Positions 1 through 7,082 of a DNA stretch of 16,984 bases are shown one piece after another (position 1 is the stretch's first letter; every line of letters begins with the position of its first letter). The notes under the pieces are model-generated. The model had not been told where the DNA came from, made no database searches, and saw only the letters and a program-made list of their open reading frames with translations. The translations under genes and the position numbers were made by a program. The DNA comes from an uncultured Mycoplasmatota bacterium (lineage in GTDB: Bacteria > Bacillota_I > Bacilli_A > RF39 > UBA660), in contig CAOKNI010000023.1 in assembly GCA_948470005.1 (NCBI GenBank), positions 1-16,984 of the forward strand, in the 5' to 3' direction.

Positions 1-111
1 TATACGACTTGAATCACTTTTTTTGTACTAAAACGTTTCACATCAATTGTAACATTACAGTCAAATTTATTTTTTAATTTTAGTTCTATTTTCTTTAAAT
101 TCTTTTTAGTG

Positions 112-117
112 TATAAT
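112..117 (+). promoter_or_regulatory. Possible polA -10 element
   Basis: A perfect TATAAT lies just upstream of polA. The matching -35 position (about 89-94, TTTTCT) is poor. Initiation from this box would begin near 124 and leave only a very short leader before the AGAGGTGAT ribosome binding site at 125-133, so the call is tentative. The rest of 1-128 is AT-rich with no convincing gene. Confidence 0.35.
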
Positions 118-137
118 TAATTATAGAGGTGATAACT

Positions 138-2711
138 TTGAAGAAAGTAATATTAGTAGATGGGAACAACTTAATGTTTAGAAGTTATTATGCAACAGCA
201 TATACAGGAAATATAATGAAAAATTCTAAAGGCTTTCCCACTAATGCATTATATGGCTTTGTAAGTATGATTAATAAAATTATTAATGAAGAAAATCCTG
301 AATATATTGCAGTCGCTTTTGATATCGGGAAAAATTTTAGAAAACAAAAATATGATTTTTATAAAGAAGGGCGAAATGCTACTCCTGATGATTTAAAAAA
401 ACAAATGCCAATTGCGAGAAAAATATTAGAAGCGATGGGAATCAAATATTTAGAATTAGAGCCTTATGAAGCTGACGATATTATTGGTACACTTGCCCGT
501 ATGGCTGATTTAGATGCAGAATATGATGCGACAATTATCTCTAGTGATAGAGATCTGCTACAATTAATTAGTCCAGTGGTTGATGTAAAACTCCTTAAAC
601 AACAAGGATATATAAAATATAACCCTGAAACATTTAAAGCTGATTGGGGAATTGAACCTTTAAAAATTATTGATTTAAAAGCTCTTGCAGGTGATTCATC
701 AGATAACATTCCAGGAGTTAGAGGAATAGGTGATAAAACTGCCTTAAAACTCTTACAAGAATATGGCTCTTTAGAGGGTATTTATGATAATATAAATAAT
801 ATTAAAGGAAAAACTAGAGAAAAACTTGAAACTGATAAAGAAAGTGCCTTTATGAGTAAAGAAATAGCAACTATTTTTAAAGATGTTCCCTTAGATATAA
901 CTTTTGAAGATATAAAGTATAAGGGAGCAAATGATGCTGCTTTAAGTGCTATCTATGAAGATTTAGAGTTTTATTCTCTACTTAAGAATTTTAAACGTGT
1001 TCAAGTTAAAAACGATATTGAATTTCTCGAATTAGTTGATGTTGAAAGTTTAAAGCTTGGAGAAGAAGTAAGTATTTATGTTGAATTAAGCTCTGAAAAC
1101 TACCATAAAGGAGAAATTCTCGGTATTGGTGTTTCTGATTCCAAAAATAATTATTTTTTAGATAAAACATTATTAGCATCTTTAATTCCTAAATTAAATG
1201 GCAAAACAATTTACACTTACAATGCTAAAGCTTTAGACATAATCATGCGCAGATTAAATATTAAAATGCCTGCTGTAAATTATGATGCTATGATTGCTGC
1301 CTATCTTATTGACGGCTTTAATAAAGATGATATTGCCTATTTGATGCAGCCCAAACATCTAAATGTCACTTTCTTTGAGAAAATGAAAAAAAACGGATTT
1401 AGTGATTTAGATAAATTAAAAAAGGATATTGTTTTAAAATCTCGGTTTATTTATGATACAAGAGATGATTATATCAAATCATTAAAATTAGAAGATATGT
1501 ATAATCTTTTTAAAGATATTGAACTTCCTCTTACTTATGTTCTTGCTGACATGGAATATACAGGAGTAAAAATAGATACAGACACTCTTGATTTAATCGA
1601 AAAAGAAGTTTTAGAAAAATTGGATAACTTAACTAAAGAAATATATGCTATGGCTGGAACTGAATTTAATATTGCTAGTCCTAAACAACTTGGTGAAGTA
1701 TTATTTGAAAAATTAGGAATTGCGACTGGCAAAAAAACTCAAAAAGGTTACAAAACCGATGCGGCAACTCTTCAAAAATTAATTGATAAACATCCAATAA
1801 TTAGAAAAATATTAGAATATCGCGAATTTAGTAAAATTGTGTCGACTTATACGGCTAGTCTTAAAAATTCCCAGTATCCTGATGGCAAAATTCATACTAT
1901 ATTTAAACAAACCTTAACCAGAACTGGCAGACTTTCTAGTGTCGAACCAAATCTGCAAAACATTCCTGTTCGAGGTGAAGAAGGAAGAAAAGTTAGACGT
2001 GCCTTTATTCCTAGTAATGATTTATTCCTAAGTATTGACTATTCTCAAATTGAACTTCGCATACTTGCTCATATATCTGATTCTAAAGAGTTAATCGAAG
2101 CCTTTAAAAATGGTCAAGACATTCATACTAAGGTCGCCGCGGACATTTATGGCGTAAGTGAATCGGAAGTAACTAAATTAATGCGTAGTACAGCCAAAGC
2201 TGTAATATTCGGAATAGTCTATGGTATTAGTGGTTTTGGCTTAGGCGAAAACCTAAATATTAACACTAAAGAAGCGGCTAAATTTATTGAAAAATATTAT
2301 GAATTATATCCTGGTGTTAAAAGGTATATGGATAATATTGTAAAAGAAGCCTATCAAAATGGAGCAGTTAGGACTTTATTTAACCGTAAAAGAACGATTG
2401 AAGAATTAAACAATTCTAATTATATGATTAGAAGCAGTGGTGAACGCATTGCTCTTAATACACCTATTCAAGGAACAAGTGCTGATATTATCAAAAAAGC
2501 TATGGTTGAAGTATATAATGAATTTGAGCGCCAAAATATCAAAAGTAAAATGGTTTTACAAATTCACGATGAATTAGTTATTGATACTATTAAAGAAGAA
2601 GAAGAGCGAGTTACTGAGATAGTTAAAAATGTTATGGAAAATGTAATTAAGCTCTCTGTTCCACTTAGGGTTGGAATTGCTAAAGGCAAAGATTTATATG
2701 AAGCAAAATAA
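138..2711 (+). CDS. polA: DNA polymerase I with 5'-3' exonuclease, probably proofreading-deficient
   Basis: DNA polymerase I fills gaps in excision repair and removes Okazaki primers. I start it at TTG 138 (857 aa, MKKVILVDGNN...) because AGAGGTGAT at 125-133 is correctly spaced for it; the earlier in-frame GTG at 129 sits inside that site. The N-terminal 5'-3' nuclease shows DGNNLMFRSYYA, EADDIIG, SSDRDLLQL and the helix-hairpin-helix GVRGIGDKTA. The middle domain has lost the proofreading Exo I pair: FDTE is replaced by YVEL at about 314-317. The polymerase domain is intact: motif A SIDYSQIELR with D634, motif B R683/K687/F691/Y695-G, and motif C H810-D811-E812. F691 is the residue type that discriminates against dideoxynucleotides. 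mutM follows after 31 nt, so the two are probably co-transcribed. Confidence 0.97.
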   Translation: MKKVILVDGNNLMFRSYYATAYTGNIMKNSKGFPTNALYGFVSMINKIINEENPEYIAVAFDIGKNFRKQKYDFYKEGRNATPDDLKKQMPIARKILEAMGIKYLELEPYEADDIIGTLARMADLDAEYDATIISSDRDLLQLISPVVDVKLLKQQGYIKYNPETFKADWGIEPLKIIDLKALAGDSSDNIPGVRGIGDKTALKLLQEYGSLEGIYDNINNIKGKTREKLETDKESAFMSKEIATIFKDVPLDITFEDIKYKGANDAALSAIYEDLEFYSLLKNFKRVQVKNDIEFLELVDVESLKLGEEVSIYVELSSENYHKGEILGIGVSDSKNNYFLDKTLLASLIPKLNGKTIYTYNAKALDIIMRRLNIKMPAVNYDAMIAAYLIDGFNKDDIAYLMQPKHLNVTFFEKMKKNGFSDLDKLKKDIVLKSRFIYDTRDDYIKSLKLEDMYNLFKDIELPLTYVLADMEYTGVKIDTDTLDLIEKEVLEKLDNLTKEIYAMAGTEFNIASPKQLGEVLFEKLGIATGKKTQKGYKTDAATLQKLIDKHPIIRKILEYREFSKIVSTYTASLKNSQYPDGKIHTIFKQTLTRTGRLSSVEPNLQNIPVRGEEGRKVRRAFIPSNDLFLSIDYSQIELRILAHISDSKELIEAFKNGQDIHTKVAADIYGVSESEVTKLMRSTAKAVIFGIVYGISGFGLGENLNINTKEAAKFIEKYYELYPGVKRYMDNIVKEAYQNGAVRTLFNRKRTIEELNNSNYMIRSSGERIALNTPIQGTSADIIKKAMVEVYNEFERQNIKSKMVLQIHDELVIDTIKEEEERVTEIVKNVMENVIKLSVPLRVGIAKGKDLYEAK

Positions 2712-2742
2712 TTTTATATTTTAATAATTAGGAGGTGGCAAA

Positions 2743-3561
2743 ATGCCAGAAATTGCAGAAGTAGAAACAGTAAGAAATACATTAAAAGGAAGAATATTAA
2801 ATAAAAAAATTAGTGACGTAAAAGTTCATTATAAACCTATGATTGAAAGTGAGATAAACACGTTTGCTAAAGATTTAATAGGCGATGAATTTATTGATAT
2901 TAAAAGAAGGGGTAAATGGTTAATATTTGAAACTAATAATAGATATTTATTATCTCATTTACGCATGGAAGGTAAGTTCTTTATTAAAGATAACAAAGAA
3001 GTAAAAGGAAAACATGAACATGTAACAATTTATTTTGATGATGATACAACTTTAAGGTATGAAGACACAAGAAAATTTGGGCGCATGAATTTAATCAAAA
3101 AAGAAGATTTAGCGACTACTGAAAGTATTAAAAAACAGGGGCTAGAACCAGGAGACAAAAATTTAACTAGTACTTATTTATTAGAAAAATTTAAAAATAA
3201 AAGATTACCTATTAAAACTGTATTATTAGACCAAACTATAATTAGTGGTTTAGGAAATATCTACGTAAATGAAGTCATGTTTTATGCGAAAATTAACCCT
3301 CTAAGAGAGGCATCAAGTATAACAAAAGAAGAATGTGAACACGTTGTTAAAGGTAGTGATGAAATAATAAGAGAAGCAATTAAAATGGGAGGAACAACCA
3401 TTAAAAGTTATACCTCAAGTTTAGGAGTTACAGGCAGATTTCAAGCAAAGCTAAAAGTTCACAAAAAAGCAGGTGAGCCATGTCCTATTTGTGGCACCGA
3501 AATATTAAATGTTAAAATAGGTGGGAGAAGTACTTACTATTGTCCGAAGTGTCAAAAATAG
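2743..3561 (+). CDS. mutM: Formamidopyrimidine-DNA glycosylase (MutM/Fpg)
   Basis: A base-excision repair glycosylase and AP lyase that removes oxidised purines such as 8-oxoguanine and FapyG. The protein has 272 aa, the usual family length. ATG 2743 follows a strong AGGAGGTGG site. The N-terminus is MPEIAEVETVR; Pro2 is the catalytic amine after Met removal and Glu3 is conserved. The family's usual MPELPEVE is altered, with Ala where the second Pro normally sits. RRGKWL carries the conserved lysine. The C-terminal zinc finger is complete, with C247, C250, C267 and C270, and the GRSTYYCPKCQ stretch retains the conserved arginine of the lesion-binding loop. Pairing with polA places lesion removal and gap filling in one unit. 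In many Bacillota coaE follows mutM; here an accessory segment follows instead. Confidence 0.96.
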   Translation: MPEIAEVETVRNTLKGRILNKKISDVKVHYKPMIESEINTFAKDLIGDEFIDIKRRGKWLIFETNNRYLLSHLRMEGKFFIKDNKEVKGKHEHVTIYFDDDTTLRYEDTRKFGRMNLIKKEDLATTESIKKQGLEPGDKNLTSTYLLEKFKNKRLPIKTVLLDQTIISGLGNIYVNEVMFYAKINPLREASSITKEECEHVVKGSDEIIREAIKMGGTTIKSYTSSLGVTGRFQAKLKVHKKAGEPCPICGTEILNVKIGGRSTYYCPKCQK

Positions 3562-3589
3562 TAAGTTTTTTATTTTGAAAAAATAAAGC

Positions 3590-3616
3590 AAAAGCAAAAC
3601 AAACGTTTGGCTTTTT
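3590..3616 (+). terminator. Possible weak terminator after mutM
   Basis: AAAAGC (3590-3595) can pair with GCTTTT (3610-3615), and the palindrome CAAACGTTTG (3600-3609) can add inner pairs, followed by a short T run. The stem has a 4-nt bulge and the T run is only five long, so termination would be weak. The same bases overlap the proposed -35 of the next gene. Confidence 0.35.
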
Positions 3617-3635
3617 AGAGATTAAGCTTTATAAT
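3607..3635 (+). promoter_or_regulatory. Promoter of the dinD-like gene
   Basis: TTGGCT (3607-3612) is separated by 17 nt from a perfect TATAAT (3630-3635). The perfect palindrome CAAACGTTTG (3600-3609) overlaps the -35 box and could be an operator. It does not match the GAAC-N4-GTTC LexA box of Bacillus. Confidence 0.6.
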
Positions 3636-3675
3636 TAAATTAGATATTTTAAAGCACGAAAGGGTGGTTTTAAAA

Positions 3676-4416
3676 ATGAAAGAAGAAATACAAAAATATC
3701 AAGAAATAATATTTGAGGAGATTAAACACATTGATGGTGATGGAAACGAATATTGGTTGGCTCGTGAACTCATGAAAGCACTAAAATATACGAAATGGCA
3801 AAATTTTGAAAAAGTTATTAATAAAGCTAAAACGAGTTGTGAAATATCCAAAGGTAATATTAATTATTGGCTTACTGAGGTTAGCAAGCCAATAATAACA
3901 GGAAGAGAAAAAACAGAAATAATTAAAGATTATAAATTAACCAGATACATGTGCTATTTAATAGTTCAAAATGGTGATTCTAGAAAAACAGAAATAGCTT
4001 TAGGTCAATCCTATTTTGCCATTCAAACTAGAAAAATGTAAGTTTTAGAAGATTATTTGGACCAATATAATAAAATGAGCGAAGATGAAAAAAGGCTATT
4101 TAAAAGAGAAAATATTAAAAAAATTAATCATAATTTAAATGATACTGCTAAAAAAGCTGGAGTTAAAAATTTTGATAAATTCACTAATGCTGGTTATCGT
4201 GGTTTATATAATGGTGAAACTGCAAATGATATAGCCAAAAGGAAAGGTTTAAGGTATCGTGAAGACATATTAGATAATATGTGTAGTGATGAACTAATTG
4301 CTAATGAGTTCCGTATTTCTCTTACTAATCAAAAATTAAAAAAAGAAAATATACAAGGTGAGGCAAAGGCTAGTAATTTGCATTTTTTCACATACTATGC
4401 TAAAATATTTGGCTAA
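3676..4416 (+). pseudogene. dinD: DinD-like protein gene interrupted by one in-frame TAA and C-terminally truncated
   Basis: The frame encodes a homologue of DNA damage-inducible protein D. In E. coli, DinD is SOS-induced and acts on RecA filaments. ATG 3676 follows AAAGGGTGG with good spacing; GTG at 3664 lies inside that site. Family-typical stretches include YWLARELMKALKYTKWQNF, SRKTEIALGQSYFAIQTRK, KKAGVKNFDKFTNAGYRGLY and GETANDIAKRKGLRYREDIL. A single TAA at 4039-4041 falls between RKM and VLEDYLDQYNKM; the frame is open on both sides and the downstream part continues in the same frame to 4416. Family proteins usually carry about 30 further residues with a conserved GK-VR and LGGT tail, which is missing here. 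It is either a recent pseudogene or two shortened polypeptides. The repeat gene follows 15 nt downstream, in probable co-transcription. Confidence 0.8.
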
Positions 4417-4431
4417 AGAAGGGGATTAGTT

Positions 4432-5475
4432 ATGAAAAGTATATATTTTTACAATGATATTTCTTTGTATAAATATTGCGTAATTAATGGACTTAATTAT
4501 AGAGATTGTGTAAAAAGAATAAAAAAACATCATAAAGCTAATCCTCAAATTAGTCTTGAAAATTCAATAAAAGTAGTTATGAGAAATCCTACAACGCCTA
4601 ATGATAATAAAAGTGAAATTTTTTGCTATGGAGGTACAACATTATATCAATATTGCTTAAAGCACAATTTAAGTTATAGAAGTAAATTGAATGGCATAAG
4701 AAAATATCTAAGAGCCAACCCTAATATTAGTACAGATAAAGCTATAAGCACAATTATGCAAAGAGAAAATAACGTTGATAAATATTTTTATGGGAATATA
4801 ACTTTATATCAATATTGTAAAAGAAAAGGTTTTGAAATAAATGATGCTTATAAAAGAATAAAAAGATTAATAAATCAAGACGGAAAAACATTAGAAGAAG
4901 CTATTAATGATACTGTAAATTATTATGAAAGAAAAAGATATACTCAAAATGTTACTAAAATATTTACATATTTAAAAACCACTCCAAATATAGATTCTGA
5001 AACTTTAGAAAAAATAGCCAATTATTTAAATGTTGATTTTAATAATTTTTTACATCTTACTATAGATAAAAAATTTGGAGTAGCAACAGCAATGGCACTT
5101 ATTTGGTATTTTCATGATAATGATAAAGATAAATTATTATCAATATCTCATGATAGAATAAAAGAAATTCTACATATTATTAGATTATTACCAACTTTAC
5201 CAGAAAAAGAAATCAAATATTATGATTTTGGATATTTATTTGGCATTTATAAAACAGGTTTACTTGATACAAGATATTTAATTACAATACGTGAAAAAGC
5301 TTTTATTTACCAAACTATTCTGAATATGCAAGGTGAATTTAATTTAAATTTAAATAAAGATAAATTGGAAGATTTGTATGATGACGTCTCACTTCATTTA
5401 TTAGAGTTGCTTGATAAAATAGATAGCAATGTAATAGCAAGAGTAATTTTATATTTAACAAAATCTTTAAGATGA
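4432..5475 (+). CDS. Protein of unknown function with three LYxYC repeats
   Basis: I do not recognise a named family. The 347-aa product starts at ATG 4432 after AAGAAGGGGA. Its N-terminal half holds three degenerate repeats at about residues 6-50, 65-109 and 119-162, each with an aromatic-Tyr-Gly/Asn start, (T/S)LY(Q/K)YC, a basic RI(K/R) helix and a closing (E/D)xAI segment. The pattern resembles short helix-turn-helix repeats of phage-type DNA-binding proteins; that is inference. Residues 170-347 look all-helical. TGA at 5473-5475 ends it, but the same frame then stays open for 114 more codons and encodes a sigma region 4-like domain, so the ancestral protein was probably about 463 residues and this gene is truncated by one nonsense codon. 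It lies in a likely operon with the dinD-like gene. Confidence 0.6.
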   Translation: MKSIYFYNDISLYKYCVINGLNYRDCVKRIKKHHKANPQISLENSIKVVMRNPTTPNDNKSEIFCYGGTTLYQYCLKHNLSYRSKLNGIRKYLRANPNISTDKAISTIMQRENNVDKYFYGNITLYQYCKRKGFEINDAYKRIKRLINQDGKTLEEAINDTVNYYERKRYTQNVTKIFTYLKTTPNIDSETLEKIANYLNVDFNNFLHLTIDKKFGVATAMALIWYFHDNDKDKLLSISHDRIKEILHIIRLLPTLPEKEIKYYDFGYLFGIYKTGLLDTRYLITIREKAFIYQTILNMQGEFNLNLNKDKLEDLYDDVSLHLLELLDKIDSNVIARVILYLTKSLR

Positions 5476-5556
5476 TATATTTTTGACTTACTTATTAACA
5501 TTAAGCAAGAAAACTTAACTATATCGTTATATAGTACATGTAGTAAAAATAGAGGT

Positions 5557-5820
5557 GTGGGAAGAAGTCTAAGTAAAAAATTACCATTTAAAGAAAAAAA
5601 TAAGGAATTTAGTTTTGATACTATGAGTATTTTAGATTGTTTAAATTCCACTGCTCGAAGTTTTATTGTTTTAAAATATCAAGAATGTTTAAGTTATGAT
5701 GAAATATCTTCTATTTTAGGAATATCTTTAGAAGATGTAAAAAAATTAGAAAGAAATATCTTAGAAGAATTAAGAAATAATGAATTATTTAAAAAATCTT
5801 TTCAAGAGTATTTTAGATAA
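5557..5820 (+). CDS. Sigma-70 region 4-like helix-turn-helix segment, probably the severed C-terminus of the preceding gene
   Basis: The segment contains a helix-turn-helix of sigma-70 region 4 type: LDCLNSTARSFIVLKYQ, then LSYDEISSILGISLEDVKKL, then a terminal helix ending ELRNN. It would bind promoter-like DNA or RNA polymerase. Its frame is the same as that of the preceding repeat gene, and no stop occurs between that gene's TGA (5473-5475) and the TAA at 5818-5820, so the open stretch really runs from 5476. The GTG at 5557 has only AGAG directly against it, and the in-frame ATG at 5623 has no well-spaced ribosome binding site. Independent translation therefore looks doubtful. I read it as the C-terminal domain of a 463-codon gene split by one stop; a separate small regulator is the alternative. 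Confidence 0.5.
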   Translation: MGRSLSKKLPFKEKNKEFSFDTMSILDCLNSTARSFIVLKYQECLSYDEISSILGISLEDVKKLERNILEELRNNELFKKSFQEYFR

Positions 5821-5861
5821 AAAAGTAATAAGCTAAAAGAAAATAGGCTTATTACTTTTTT
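5819..5861. terminator. Strong bidirectional terminator between convergent genes
   Basis: A perfect 15-bp stem is formed by AAAAAAGTAATAAGC (5819-5833) and GCTTATTACTTTTTT (5847-5861) around a 13-nt loop. The A and T runs at its ends give a U tract in either direction. It serves both the + strand accessory genes and the - strand tmcAL, and it overlaps the last bases of tmcAL. Confidence 0.92.
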
Positions 5862-6942
5862 CATAAGAAATAACATTGTTTTTACTTACTAAACTATAAA
5901 CTTGAGCGGCGATAAGTTCATATTTATAAGTAAGAGTATTAGGTAGGGGTACAAAACCTACTTCGGTATCATCCAGCTCATGCAAGTATTCTTGACCTTT
6001 TTTATTAAAACCTAATATTTTAATATATTCCAGTTTAGCTAGTTTATTAATATCTTTTGGAATTCCAACTAAAATATGAATAAGCATGCGACTGATTTTA
6101 TTATAAGTATATCTTTTTGTTTTAATGCTTAAAATAAATTCTTCAACATTATTCGCTATATTTATTTTTTCTTTTAAGCGATTTTCTATTCCCTCATCTA
6201 CTGTCAAGTATTTGCTTAAATCATTATCTGTAATTATTTTATATTTAATAAAAGGGAAGAGTTCACTTAAGGTGATATTTTCAATTAAATTAGCAGTTTT
6301 TCGAGGAACATATAATGATATATCTTGACCTTCTTTAATTTTATTTCGAATATTGCTAGCACTAATTATCTCAGCATTATCATCTAAATCATGATAATTG
6401 CTCGTTCTTTTAATACTAATGGGAGTTATATCAGAGTTTGTTTTATGAATAGCTTTAATATAAGAAATACCAAGCAAATCATTAGGATTAAAAATATCCT
6501 TGTCTATTTCTAAAGCTTTAGCAAGTGCCGTTGGATAATTAACTCCTGTATCAAGTAGTGCCTTAACTTTATCGTTATATTCTAAAGTACTTTGCTTTTT
6601 TGCTACTTCTTCTAAAGTTTTAATATCGTTTGATTCACTTCCAAAAACAATATATTTACAACCTAAATAATTTAAAATTTTTATACTTGCCTCTGCAAAA
6701 ATATCAGCACTTTGCGTACCAAAAATAAAGGGAAGCTCAACCACTAAATCAACTCCATAAATTAAAGCTAATTTTGTTTTATTCTCTTTTGATAAAATGC
6801 TTATTTCACCACGCTCTAAAAAATAACCATTTAAAACTAAAATAAGCGTTCTTCCGGGAAACATTTTTTTAGTCTCTTCAATATGATGAATGTGTCCCTT
6901 GTGTAACGGATTATACTCACAAACTATTCCAACCGCTTCCAT
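5833..6942 (-). CDS. tmcAL: tRNA(Met) cytidine acetate ligase (TmcAL, YlbM family)
   Basis: TmcAL makes N4-acetylcytidine at the wobble position of elongator tRNA(Met), using acetate and ATP. The 369-aa protein begins MEAVGIVCEYNPLHKGH; HKGH at 14-17 is the HxGH nucleotide-binding motif of the nucleotidyltransferase fold. DLVVELPFIFGTQSADIFA and a later SASNIR stretch are also typical. The family is usually somewhat longer (roughly 390-400 aa), so the C-terminus here is slightly short; it ends inside the bidirectional terminator. The start at 6942 is preceded on the minus strand by GGTGAAG. It is transcribed divergently from the CAP-domain gene, across an intergenic region that holds promoters for both. 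It appears intact. Confidence 0.93.
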   Translation of the reverse strand: MEAVGIVCEYNPLHKGHIHHIEETKKMFPGRTLILVLNGYFLERGEISILSKENKTKLALIYGVDLVVELPFIFGTQSADIFAEASIKILNYLGCKYIVFGSESNDIKTLEEVAKKQSTLEYNDKVKALLDTGVNYPTALAKALEIDKDIFNPNDLLGISYIKAIHKTNSDITPISIKRTSNYHDLDDNAEIISASNIRNKIKEGQDISLYVPRKTANLIENITLSELFPFIKYKIITDNDLSKYLTVDEGIENRLKEKINIANNVEEFILSIKTKRYTYNKISRMLIHILVGIPKDINKLAKLEYIKILGFNKKGQEYLHELDDTEVGFVPLPNTLTYKYELIAAQVYSLVSKNNVISYEKSNKPIFF

Positions 6943-6960
6943 TTACTTCACCCATAAATA

Positions 6961-6990
6961 ATTATAACAGATAAAGTGAGCATATGTTAA
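6961..6990 (-). promoter_or_regulatory. tmcAL promoter
   Basis: Read on the minus strand: TTAACA (6990-6985), an 18-nt spacer, then TATAAT (6966-6961) preceded by TGT, giving an extended -10. This matches five of six -35 bases and all six -10 bases. Confidence 0.7.
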
Positions 6991-7029
6991 TTTATTTTGT
7001 AATTTCATATTTTTTTACGTATAATTTTA

Positions 7030-7058
7030 TTGACAATAAATAAGGTTTGGTATATTCT
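7030..7058 (+). promoter_or_regulatory. Promoter of the CAP-domain gene
   Basis: A consensus TTGACA (7030-7035) is followed by TATTCT (7053-7058) at 17 nt, or by TGG-TATATT (7051-7056) at 15 nt as an extended -10. It is back to back with the tmcAL promoter. Confidence 0.65.
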
Positions 7059-7082
7059 ATAAATAGAAAGAAAGTGTGTGAT

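Noticed and set aside
129..131. GTG as the polA start
   Set aside because: It lies inside the AGAGGTGAT ribosome binding site; TTG 138 is correctly spaced and gives the normal PolA N-terminus.
4447..4918. CRISPR-like or transposon repeats in the accessory segment
   Set aside because: The repeats are protein-level and degenerate, with no constant-length spacers, inverted ends or transposase gene.
5394..5651. Minus-strand open frame over the end of the repeat gene
   Set aside because: It is antisense to a better frame, lacks a ribosome binding site and family-like sequence.
4432..5820. UGA read as tryptophan (code 4)
   Set aside because: UGA ends the M23, walJ and CAP genes at natural positions, including ATGA overlaps, and intact genes use TGG only. 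The TGA in the XRE gene also does not fall at an expected tryptophan.
7047..7049. TTG as the start of the CAP-domain gene
   Set aside because: It sits between the -35 and -10 boxes; ATG 7083 directly precedes a canonical signal peptide.
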